A stretch of 49,253 nucleotides of DNA from an uncultured Clostridia bacterium. Lineage in GTDB: Bacteria; Bacillota; DTU014. How positions within the stretch are numbered: position 1 is the stretch's first letter; each line of letters starts with the position of its first letter. The notes under the pieces were generated by a model. That model had not been told where the DNA came from. It searched no databases and saw only the letters and a list, made by a program, of their open reading frames with translations. Location: positions 1 through 49,253 of the forward strand of contig FIZI01000023.1 of assembly GCA_900016865.1 (NCBI GenBank). Reading direction: 5' to 3'. This document shows, piece by piece, positions 42,592 to 49,253 of the stretch. Made by a program: the position numbers and the translations under genes.

Positions 42592-43464
42592 TCAATCTTC
42601 AGGTCGGGCAGTCGCATCCTCAATCACCGGAAGTACTGTTGGCGCATGCGTTACCGGGTCGGTGTACACTACGACCTTTATCCCGTAGACGTCAGAAAGC
42701 AGCTCCGGCGTAAAGACCTCGTGAACCGGGCCGTCAGCCACTATCATTCCCTCCTTGAGCAGTACGACCCTCGTACAGTACCTGGCTGCCAATGCGAGGT
42801 CGTGAATGGCGATTATGGCGCAGCCACCATTCATGACGAACTCGCGCACAACTGCGAATATGAGTTCCTGGTGCCTGAGATCGAGGCTGGCGGTAGGCTC
42901 GTCTAGAAGCATGATGGGCGTGGTTTGCGCCAGTGTTTTGGCCATTGAGATCAGTTGCGCTTCGCCTCCGGAGATGGACGTTACGCGCCTGCCTACAAGG
43001 CCAAGCGTATCGGTCTTGCGCATGGACTCCCACACGATGCCCCAGTCCTCCTCCGACTCGCTCTCAAAGCGCGACAGGTAAGGATGCCTGCCCATCATCA
43101 CGACCTCTTCTGTAGAGAATGCGAAGTCAAGCAACAGGTTTTGGGGCATAAGTGCAGCCGCTCTTGCGATCTGCCTAGGGCTCATAGACGAGATGTCCTC
43201 TCCAAACAGCATCCCGCTGCCTGATACAGGCGAAGGGCACTTGATAATCGACTTGAGCAGTGTGGACTTCCCTGCTCCGTTCGGCCCGACCAATCCCACG
43301 AGCTCGCCTCTGCTTGCAGACAGGCTGATATCTGACAAAATGCGGCGCCCTCCGAGATCAACGGACCACTGCTTCAACTCGATTGCCGAGCGAGTTGAGC
43401 CGCCCCGACCTACCGGGTTGGGACCTACTCGGTTGGTTGTGCCTGTGTGATTCCAAGTACCCAT
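42592..43464 (-). CDS. btuD: Cobalamin ABC transporter ATP-binding protein
   Basis: A 290-residue ABC ATPase of the BtuD/FhuC type that powers uptake by BtuCF. Walker A GPNGAGKST (60-68), the signature SISGGEAQL, Walker B IMLLDEPTASLD and the switch His in AIHDLALA are intact. The N-terminal 25 residues form a Gly/Arg-rich extension before the usual start. The B12 specificity comes from the riboswitch upstream of the operon; iron-siderophore systems have the same architecture. It follows btuC by 3 bp. Confidence 0.88.
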   Translation of the reverse strand: MGTWNHTGTTNRVGPNPVGRGGSTRSAIELKQWSVDLGGRRILSDISLSASRGELVGLVGPNGAGKSTLLKSIIKCPSPVSGSGMLFGEDISSMSPRQIARAAALMPQNLLLDFAFSTEEVVMMGRHPYLSRFESESEEDWGIVWESMRKTDTLGLVGRRVTSISGGEAQLISMAKTLAQTTPIMLLDEPTASLDLRHQELIFAVVREFVMNGGCAIIAIHDLALAARYCTRVVLLKEGMIVADGPVHEVFTPELLSDVYGIKVVVYTDPVTHAPTVLPVIEDATARPED

Positions 43465-43467
43465 GGG

Positions 43468-44511
43468 CTATATCATCCCTCTCTGACGCTGGCTCCTGCG
43501 GAGCAGGTATATGAAGTATGGGGCGCCGATAAATGCAGTTACAATCCCGACCTGCAGCTCAATTGGCCTGGCGACCACTCTTGCAATCAAGTCTGCGAGG
43601 ATCAAGAACGAAGCGCCGCCGAGTGCAGAGACGGGCAGTAGAACTCTGTGATCCGGACCGACTATGAGGCGCAGTATGTGCGGCACTATCAGGCCAACGA
43701 ACCCGATCGTACCTGTAACAGAAACTGCCGCACCTGTAACCAACGAGGCTAGCGTGAGCAGGATCTTATTGGATACCTCCGGATCGACCCCGACCCCCCT
43801 CGCTCCCTCTTCTCCGAGCAGCATGACGTTGAGGTCTCTGGCAAACACCAGCATCGCCGCGCTTCCAAGAAGGACGGGTGCTGTGATCATATAGACGTGC
43901 TCATACCCGCGGCCGGACAATCCGCCCATCATCCAAAACACCATCTGCCTCATCTGATAGTCATTGCTGAAAGAGAGGATTGTCGAAGTCGCGGCACTAA
44001 ACAGAGCGCTGGCAGCGACGCCTGCCAGCAACAAAGTGCTGACAGACGCCCTGCCTTCGACTGTCGACACCAGGCGTATGAGCGTGGTCGCAACTAGTGC
44101 GCCGACAAAGGCAGCAAAGGGTGTAGCAAACAGGTGCAAAGATGCAAAACCGGTGTATATCGCTGTGACCGCACCGAGCGAAGCACCTGCCGAGACTCCT
44201 ATGATTCCCGGGTCGGCCATGGGGTTTCTAAATACCCCCTGCATCACAGCTCCTGATATGCCCAGAGCCATTCCCACCTCGCCTGCTATGAGCACCCTGG
44301 GCACGCGGACGAAATGGATTATTGTCTCGGTGCCCGCACTCCAATCCCCTCTGTCGATAAGCCCGATCTTGTACAAGATGATCTTGACCGTGTCCTTAAA
44401 GCTGACATCGACTGATCCGAGGCTGATTGCCAGTATTGCGGACACAACGAGGACCCCTGTAGATACAGCCAATGCAGCGCCAATCCTGCGACGGAACGCC
44501 AAGCTTACCAC
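43468..44511 (-). CDS. btuC: Cobalamin ABC transporter permease
   Basis: A 347-residue FecCD/BtuC-family permease with about ten TM helices. The helical core contains the AGEVGMALGISGAVMQGVFRNPMADPGIIGVSAGASLGAV segment typical of this group and FVGLIVPHILRLIVGPDHR near the C-terminus, the loop that contacts the ATPase. It forms the B12 channel with BtuD and BtuF. It follows btuF by 3 bp. An alternative TTG start at 44502 has a better-spaced GAGGTGG. Confidence 0.9.
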   Translation of the reverse strand: MVSLAFRRRIGAALAVSTGVLVVSAILAISLGSVDVSFKDTVKIILYKIGLIDRGDWSAGTETIIHFVRVPRVLIAGEVGMALGISGAVMQGVFRNPMADPGIIGVSAGASLGAVTAIYTGFASLHLFATPFAAFVGALVATTLIRLVSTVEGRASVSTLLLAGVAASALFSAATSTILSFSNDYQMRQMVFWMMGGLSGRGYEHVYMITAPVLLGSAAMLVFARDLNVMLLGEEGARGVGVDPEVSNKILLTLASLVTGAAVSVTGTIGFVGLIVPHILRLIVGPDHRVLLPVSALGGASFLILADLIARVVARPIELQVGIVTAFIGAPYFIYLLRRSQRQRGMI

Positions 44512-44514
44512 CTC

Positions 44515-45453
44515 TTATTCGAGCAACTCAGGATGCAAAATGCTAAGGAGGTCCTCAAACCCCTTCACTATGAACTGGCTTGTTGTAGTCATGTGCTTCT
44601 GGTCGACAGAGAGTACACGGCCGTTCACTACGGCGCTCAGGCCCGAAAACTTCGGATTTGAGCAGAAGTCGTTGATAACGGACTGGTCAGGCTCTCCGTA
44701 GAAGTCAAACACTATGAAGTCGGGGTCTGTAGCTATGATGTTTTCCTCGGACACATTGCCCCATCCGACTATGCCCAGTTCATCAGCAACATTGATCGCG
44801 TTGCACCTGCGGATGAGTTCGTCGTATGTCGTCCCTCTCCCGTATGTGCTTCCCCAGGTCGTGTATATTAGCACCCTAGGCATGAAGGTCGCACTAGCGG
44901 CCAGAGCGTCGAGTTCTTGCAGCTTTGCCTCCAGTTCCTTTGCAAGAGCAGTTGCCTCCGCGACTGCGCCGACTGCTTGACCCAAGGCGACAATATTCTG
45001 AGGGATCTGGCTTATCTCAACTATGTCCGCCATTACATAAACAGGGATGCCTGTCTGCTTGATCTGATTGACAACGTCAGGGTTGTTCCAAGGAGCGACA
45101 ACTACGAGGTCTGGGTTGAGTGCTATTACACTCTCGGAATTGAAGTCGATGATGTTGTCGACTTCCCTAGCCAGCTCTGCGACGTTGCTCATGCTCTCGT
45201 CTGTGTCGAAGGATGTTACGCCCACAATCCTCTCATGATCTATTAGCGAAAACAGGATCTCCGTGCCAGAGACAGCAACTGACACGATCCTCTCAGGTAC
45301 TCGCTCAAGGCGAACTGTATTTCCTACTCCGTCTACGACTTCATACGGGCTGCTCGCAAATGCAAACTGTACAGATAGCGCGACTGCAGCCAAGATTGCC
45401 AACGCGATGTATGTAACCCGGGCTGCGCGGGTCGGATAACTACGGACTGTCAT
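44515..45453 (-). CDS. btuF: Cobalamin-binding ABC transporter substrate-binding protein
   Basis: A 312-residue type III (BtuF-like) binding protein. It has a basic N-terminus, a hydrophobic signal segment (about 11-33), and the PERIVSVAVSGTEILFSL first strand-helix pair. The two lobes are joined by a long helix with VALGQAVGAVAEATALAKELEAKLQ. It gives the transporter its substrate. B12 is inferred from the riboswitch directly upstream; no lipobox Cys was seen. SD GAGGAGG lies 6 nt before the ATG. Confidence 0.9.
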   Translation of the reverse strand: MTVRSYPTRAARVTYIALAILAAVALSVQFAFASSPYEVVDGVGNTVRLERVPERIVSVAVSGTEILFSLIDHERIVGVTSFDTDESMSNVAELAREVDNIIDFNSESVIALNPDLVVVAPWNNPDVVNQIKQTGIPVYVMADIVEISQIPQNIVALGQAVGAVAEATALAKELEAKLQELDALAASATFMPRVLIYTTWGSTYGRGTTYDELIRRCNAINVADELGIVGWGNVSEENIIATDPDFIVFDFYGEPDQSVINDFCSNPKFSGLSAVVNGRVLSVDQKHMTTTSQFIVKGFEDLLSILHPELLE

Positions 45454-45487
45454 GGTCTACCTCCTCAAGTACAATCGCTCAAACATC

Positions 45488-45513
45488 AAAAAACCCCACC
45501 ATTCCGGGTGAGG
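45488..45513 (-). terminator. Intrinsic terminator of the cobalamin riboswitch
   Basis: On the minus strand, CCTCACC-cggaat-GGTGGGG (45513-45494) forms a 7-bp stem with one T-G pair, followed by TTTTTT (45493-45488). It lies between aptamer and btuF, so cobalamin binding would favour termination. A second hairpin, CGTGA/TCACG (about 45530-45555), lies between and may compete as antiterminator. Confidence 0.8.
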
Positions 45514-45613
45514 ATCTTAGGCAACAAATCTCGTGACCAGCCAGTCTCGATCACGGAGACAAAGCTCTAATCACTACATCATCCCCTTTCCGCGAAGGTT
45601 TGCTGATGTGTCA

Positions 45614-45762
45614 ATGAGGCAGGTCTCCTGGCTATCGGATCACAGCTCCTCCTCGGCCTTCCCAGCTATCTGCCAGTGGCAATGATCGGGAGGGCTCCCC
45701 GACTACAGTGGCGGGACCGCGTGGTTACCCTTGGCAGGGCTCCAACTTCCCTATTACCTCAT
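45614..45762 (-). promoter_or_regulatory. Cobalamin riboswitch upstream of btuFCD
   Basis: On the minus strand. The 5' P1 arm ATGAGG (45762-45757) pairs with CCTCAT (45619-45614). Core elements in order are TAATAGGGAA, GCGGTCCCGCCACTGT (near 45719-45704) and the B12 box AGCCAGGAGACCTGCCT (45633-45617). This matches the adenosylcobalamin class and is close to minimal length. It is followed by the terminator, so it controls transcription of the importer in response to cellular cobalamin. The rest of the 470-bp gap between btuF and ahcY holds no gene I can support. Confidence 0.93.
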
Positions 45763-45924
45763 GCAGGCCGACCCAGCAATGGCCAAGTCAGGTCGATCGG
45801 CATGAGCACCCCATCGACTCCATATTTAGTTGTAGGGCCAGAGCGCTCAAACAAGACCCGTCTTATTGTATTCTGTGCAGTGCGCGGCATTCCTCCTATG
45901 GATGAACCAATGAACGAACCAAAC

Positions 45925-47169
45925 CTAAGACTTGGACATATACCTTATCTGATCCTGGCTCAAAGCGTCTATCTCGATCCCCAGTGCCTCGAGTCTCAAA
46001 GCCGCAACTCTGTTGTCGATCTCTGCAGGCACTGGCATCACACACGGATCAAGCCTGCTCTCCTGCAGAGCGAGATACTCGAGACAAAGCGCTTGGAGTG
46101 CAAAGCTCATGTCCATTATCTCAACAGGATGACCGTCACCTGCTGCGAGATTTACGAGACGCCCTTCAGCGAGCAAGTAGACCTTTCTGCCATCACGCAG
46201 CTTGTATTCGTCTATATTGCCTCTCACCCGTGTGCACGAGACAGCCCGAGACTGCAATACCGGCTTGCTTATCTCGACATCAAAGTGCCCGGCATTTGCC
46301 AAGACGGCGCCATCCTTGAGGTTGTCTATGTGCTCCTCTGTTACAACATCTTTGCAGCCAGTGGCAGTGACTACGAAGTCTGCGTGCTTGACTGCTTCGC
46401 GCATAGGCATGACTGCGAACCCGTCCATCAAGGCTTCGTTGGCTTTGACTGCGTCCACCTCGGTCACTATGACTCGAGCACCAAGCCCCCTTGCACGCAT
46501 AGCTATACCTCGGCCGCACCAACCGTACCCCGCTACGACCGCTGTCTTGCCTGCAACTACAAGGTTAGTCGTGCGCATAATCCCATCCCACGCAGACTGC
46601 CCCGTGCCGTACCTGTTGTCAAACAGGTGCTTCGATCTTGCGTCGTTGACTGCCAGCATCGGAAATCTGAGCCGCCCCTCCGCTGCCAGTGCCCTCAGCC
46701 GGATCACGCCTGTAGTGGTCTCTTCGCACCCGCCCAATACGCCTTCGGCCAGATCCGAGCGTGACGAGTGAAGAAGGCCCACCAGGTCTCCGCCGTCGTC
46801 AAGCACCAGCGTGGGCTTGCAATCGAGCACCTTGTTGAGGTGGTCGAAGTATTCCTCGTGAGTAGCGCCATGCCACGCATGCACCTCTACGCCCATTGTC
46901 GCCACTGCCGCTGCGACATCATCCTGGGTCGAGAGCGGGTTGCTGCCTGTTAAGAACACTTCGGCTCCGCTCTGTTGGAGCGTGATGGCCAGGCATGCAG
47001 TCTTGGCCTCAAGGTGTATAGACATTGCTACTCTATGGCCTTTGAGCGGCTGTTTCTCTGCAAACACCTCACGGATTCGACCTAGCACAGGCATGTGGTC
47101 CCGCGCCCAATCGATCTTGAGCATTCCGCTCTGCCAGAGGCTGTGGTCGCGAATAGTCGAATTGCCCAT
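45925..47169 (-). CDS. ahcY: S-adenosylhomocysteine hydrolase
   Basis: A 414-residue AhcY of the short (Thermotoga/archaeal-like) type, which lacks the about 40-residue insertion of the longer bacterial and eukaryotic form. It splits SAH, a product of SAM methylation, to homocysteine and adenosine using bound NAD. Visible are HLEAKTACL, NDARSKHLFDNRYGTGQS (catalytic region), GYGWCGRGIA (NAD) and ANAGHFDVEI. Its C-terminus ends in MSKS, not the YRY tail that contacts NAD in the long type. ATG 47169 has GAGGGAG 6 nt upstream. It lies 62 bp after mtnA. Confidence 0.95.
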   Translation of the reverse strand: MGNSTIRDHSLWQSGMLKIDWARDHMPVLGRIREVFAEKQPLKGHRVAMSIHLEAKTACLAITLQQSGAEVFLTGSNPLSTQDDVAAAVATMGVEVHAWHGATHEEYFDHLNKVLDCKPTLVLDDGGDLVGLLHSSRSDLAEGVLGGCEETTTGVIRLRALAAEGRLRFPMLAVNDARSKHLFDNRYGTGQSAWDGIMRTTNLVVAGKTAVVAGYGWCGRGIAMRARGLGARVIVTEVDAVKANEALMDGFAVMPMREAVKHADFVVTATGCKDVVTEEHIDNLKDGAVLANAGHFDVEISKPVLQSRAVSCTRVRGNIDEYKLRDGRKVYLLAEGRLVNLAAGDGHPVEIMDMSFALQALCLEYLALQESRLDPCVMPVPAEIDNRVAALRLEALGIEIDALSQDQIRYMSKS

Positions 47170-47231
47170 AGATTGCTCCCTCACAGTAGTCACTGAGACA
47201 CATGCTCAGCTGGCTTTGCTCCTGATGCTCT

Positions 47232-48350
47232 TTATGCGGATTCGCACGCAGCCTTGAGCGAGGTGGCAAACGGAGGATACAGCACTCCCCGCTCAGTGAT
47301 TATGGCGCTGACTAGGCTCGCAGGAGTGACATCAAACGAAGGATTGACTACACGAACTCCCGATGGAGCTAATTGCTTATCTCCAATCGAGGTGACCTCC
47401 TCAGCCCCGCGCTCCTCAATGGGGATCTCATCTCCGCTTGAAAGCGACAGGTCTACTGTACAAATCGGAGCTGCGACGTAGAAAGGGATCCCGTGTTGGC
47501 GAGCGAGGCACGCGAGTGAATATGTCCCGATCTTGTTTGCGACATCGCCGTTTGCAGCAATGCGGTCGGCTCCGACAATCACAACATCGATCTTGCCCTG
47601 CTGCATGAGATAGCCCGCAGCACTGTCTACTATCAACGTCACATCGATGCCATCCTGCATGAGCTCAAACGCGGTCAACCGCGAGCCCTGCAAAAAAGGC
47701 CTGGTCTCATCTGCATAGACTCGCACGCGCTTTCCCATCGCAACAGCAGCGCGAACCACTCCAAGTGCTGTGCCGTACCCAACAGTGGCGAGCGCTCCAG
47801 CGTTGCAGTGAGTGAGTATAGACACCTCGTCTGCAAGCAGCCGGGCCCCGTGCACGCCGATGCTTCGGTTGACCTCAACGTCCTCACGAGCGATAGCGCC
47901 TGCTTCATCGATCATCCGCTCAACTATATCTGCACATGTGCCGGATGTCTCTCTCGCAACCTTGAGGACGCGCTCAACAGCCCACCTCAGATTGACTGCT
48001 GTGGGACGGGTAGCGATTAGGCGATCTGCGCTTTCAGATAGCGACCTTAGTAATGCGTCAGTATCAAGAGCCGAGCCGGCCTCAATGCCGGATTTCTGAA
48101 ACTTCAAAGCAGCCAATACCATCCCGTACGCTGCAGCAGCCCCAATAGCCGGGGCTCCTCGCACCTGCATCGACTGGATGGCTTCGGCCACATCGTCGTC
48201 AGTAGTGCAGACAACATACTCGATTTTGTACGGGACCTGGGTCTGATCGAGAAGTCTAAGCGATTGGCCGTCCCACTCAAGCGCACAGATTCTGCTGCCG
48301 GGGCTGTCACCTGCTACAGATCGAACGCACTGGGCTTGGGTCTTAGTCAT
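47232..48350 (-). CDS. mtnA: Methylthioribose-1-phosphate isomerase
   Basis: A 372-residue MtnA. It isomerises 5-methylthioribose-1-phosphate to the ribulose form in methionine salvage. Conserved segments are IQSMQVRGAPAIGAAAAYG, HCNAGALATVGYGTALG (with the catalytic Cys) and GADRIAANGDVANKIGTY (with the catalytic Asp). Related eIF2B-like proteins lack this set. ATG 48350 has GGAGG 9 nt upstream and overlaps the mtnP stop by 8 bp. The following salvage genes (mtnB, mtnW, mtnX, mtnD) are not in the window. Confidence 0.95.
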   Translation of the reverse strand: MTKTQAQCVRSVAGDSPGSRICALEWDGQSLRLLDQTQVPYKIEYVVCTTDDDVAEAIQSMQVRGAPAIGAAAAYGMVLAALKFQKSGIEAGSALDTDALLRSLSESADRLIATRPTAVNLRWAVERVLKVARETSGTCADIVERMIDEAGAIAREDVEVNRSIGVHGARLLADEVSILTHCNAGALATVGYGTALGVVRAAVAMGKRVRVYADETRPFLQGSRLTAFELMQDGIDVTLIVDSAAGYLMQQGKIDVVIVGADRIAANGDVANKIGTYSLACLARQHGIPFYVAAPICTVDLSLSSGDEIPIEERGAEEVTSIGDKQLAPSGVRVVNPSFDVTPASLVSAIITERGVLYPPFATSLKAACESA

Positions 48351-49137
48351 GCTCTTGGACCTCCACTGCATCAGGGGCCCTACGGCAATTGCAATCTCTG
48401 TCCTCCTCTACAGATTCAATGACCTGGAACAGTATTTTGCGAATGCTGTCAAGACTGTCATTCATCGAATCGACGACCTCTTGGTGTGTCAGACGCGTGG
48501 AGGATATTCCTGCAGCCCAATTGGTTACGACTGCTACGGTTGCGTAACACATGCCCGCCTCTCCTGCCAGAACGACCTCAGGAACGTTGGTCATGCCAAC
48601 GATGTCCCCACCCATGTACTGAAACATCCGTATCTCGGCAGGAGTCTCGAACCTGGGTCCTTCTGTGCACACATAGCAGCCCTTTTGGTGCATAGACACG
48701 CCTAGATTCTTGGCAGCCTCAAGCAGGAGCTTTCGCAGATAAGGGCAATATGGCTCGGAGAAGTCGGTATGTACCACTTTTCCGTCTTCACCGTCATAAA
48801 AGGTGGACGCTCTGCCTTTAGTGAAATCAATGAACTGATCGACTGCAACCAGATCCCCGGGCTTCATATCCTTGTTGAGAGACCCCACCGCAGAAGTAGA
48901 TACGACGCAACAGACGCCAAGCTCTTTCAGAGCCGATATGTTAGCCCTGTAGTTGATCTTGTGAGGCGGGACTGAGTGCCCAGAACCATGACGGGGCAAA
49001 AAATACACATCGCGGCCAAGATAGGCGCCCGCGCTGAGCTCGACTTGCCCGTATGGAGTCTCAACAGTCAGGGTCTGAACTTCCTTTAGCATTGAGGGGT
49101 CGTAGACTCCGGTGCCGCCAATTATAGCAACCTTCAT
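48343..49137 (-). CDS. mtnP: S-methyl-5'-thioadenosine phosphorylase
   Basis: A 264-residue MtnP. It cleaves methylthioadenosine, a by-product of polyamine and other SAM reactions, to adenine and methylthioribose-1-phosphate, the substrate of MtnA. The phosphate-binding start is AIIGGTGVYDP; RHGSGHSVPPHKINYRANI and TEGPRFETPAEIRM are family motifs, and GMTNVPEVVLAGE completes the base-binding site. A GGAGG lies 12 nt before the chosen ATG, a bit far; the ATG at 49164 has no SD. The C-terminus is His/Asp/Cys-rich (DCNCRR). Confidence 0.95.
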   Translation of the reverse strand: MKVAIIGGTGVYDPSMLKEVQTLTVETPYGQVELSAGAYLGRDVYFLPRHGSGHSVPPHKINYRANISALKELGVCCVVSTSAVGSLNKDMKPGDLVAVDQFIDFTKGRASTFYDGEDGKVVHTDFSEPYCPYLRKLLLEAAKNLGVSMHQKGCYVCTEGPRFETPAEIRMFQYMGGDIVGMTNVPEVVLAGEAGMCYATVAVVTNWAAGISSTRLTHQEVVDSMNDSLDSIRKILFQVIESVEEDRDCNCRRAPDAVEVQEHD

Positions 49138-49253
49138 ATCAGTCTGATTCCTCCAGTCTGCCATTTCCCACAGGTTGCGATCAGGGTGCGCCGCAATGCC
49201 TCGACCAACCTAGCGCTGAGTCTTAGCGTAAATGAGCAACATCCGTAACTGCA

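Noticed and set aside
45759-45890. 43-residue ORF ahead of the cobalamin riboswitch (minus strand)
   Set aside because: Its AGGAGGA is only 1 nt from the ATG, and the stop lies in the P1 arm of the aptamer. A chance ORF is more likely.
45676-46764. 362-residue open frame on the plus strand, opposite ahcY and the riboswitch
   Set aside because: Antisense to the well-supported ahcY and to the cobalamin riboswitch; no SD, unnatural composition and no recognisable motif.
49134-49253. Open frame running in from the right edge (minus strand) whose TGA overlaps the mtnP ATG
   Set aside because: The ATGA overlap is suggestive of an upstream gene, but the 39 visible residues are Arg/Leu-rich with no motif. 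The other two frames also hold stops that could end a gene. Too little sequence to decide.
1-49253. Mobile elements, CRISPR arrays, prophage genes and toxin-antitoxin pairs
   Set aside because: I saw no transposase, integrase, repeat-spacer array or paired small toxin genes anywhere in the window.

Overview
The window looks like chromosomal DNA from an endospore-forming, probably anaerobic member of the Bacillota (Clostridia or a related deep class such as Limnochordia). The evidence is a gerAA-gerAB-gerAC germination-receptor operon, spoVG behind a textbook sigma-H promoter, a dacF-type carboxypeptidase, the tilS-ftsH-(panG)panBCD-birA neighbourhood typical of clostridia, a corrinoid protein with its reductive activase, a Fe-S flavin oxidoreductase, purine-rich Shine-Dalgarno (SD) sequences and many GTG/TTG starts. 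Most genes lie on the minus strand. I saw no insertion sequence, prophage, CRISPR array or rRNA operon.

Layout, left to right. 1-2.4 kb: the 3' end of a PfkB sugar kinase and a HAD phosphatase (plus strand), facing a DUF2961/GH172 protein. 2.6-6.4 kb: an uncharacterised alkaline-phosphatase-like polytopic membrane protein, divergent from a PHP metallohydrolase. 6.5-9.4 kb: a zinc-type ABC importer operon (znuA-znuC-znuB) ending in a ribbon-helix-helix/zinc-ribbon regulator, with a palindrome inside its promoter. 9.5-13.4 kb: an EamA transporter, tRNA-Leu(CAG) and a large Old-Yellow-Enzyme/GltD-like fusion. 13.6-17.6 kb: birA and the pantothenate genes panD, panC, panB, panG. 17.7-21.5 kb: a small ORF, ftsH and tilS. 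21.8-25.9 kb: the germination operon and a convergent two-TM micro-gene. 25.9-30.5 kb: a Gfo/Idh oxidoreductase and the de novo NAD genes nadC, nadB, nadA.

30.6-34.1 kb: a corrinoid activase, a corrinoid protein and folD, forming a one-carbon module without its methyltransferase. 34.2-37.6 kb: an isolated murD, an AraC-type regulator and glycerate kinase. 37.7-42.6 kb: tRNA-Gln(TTG), spoVG, a nucleotidyltransferase, a GntR regulator, ispE, dacF and a flavin reductase-like gene. 42.6-45.8 kb: a B12 importer (btuF-btuC-btuD) under a cobalamin riboswitch and terminator. 45.9-49.1 kb: ahcY, mtnA and mtnP, which recycle the SAM by-products SAH and MTA.

Several parts connect. Biotin, pantothenate and NAD synthesis supply cofactors. 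B12 uptake serves the corrinoid protein and probably methionine synthase, and the SAM-salvage genes sit next to it. Less ordinary points are the regulator and operator of the zinc cassette, the OYE/GltD fusion whose internal Fe-S domain has lost its cysteines, the orphan corrinoid/activase pair, two genes too short for usual callers, and the alkaline-phosphatase/membrane fusion. No single large unknown system is evident; most of the window is conserved housekeeping and sporulation content.
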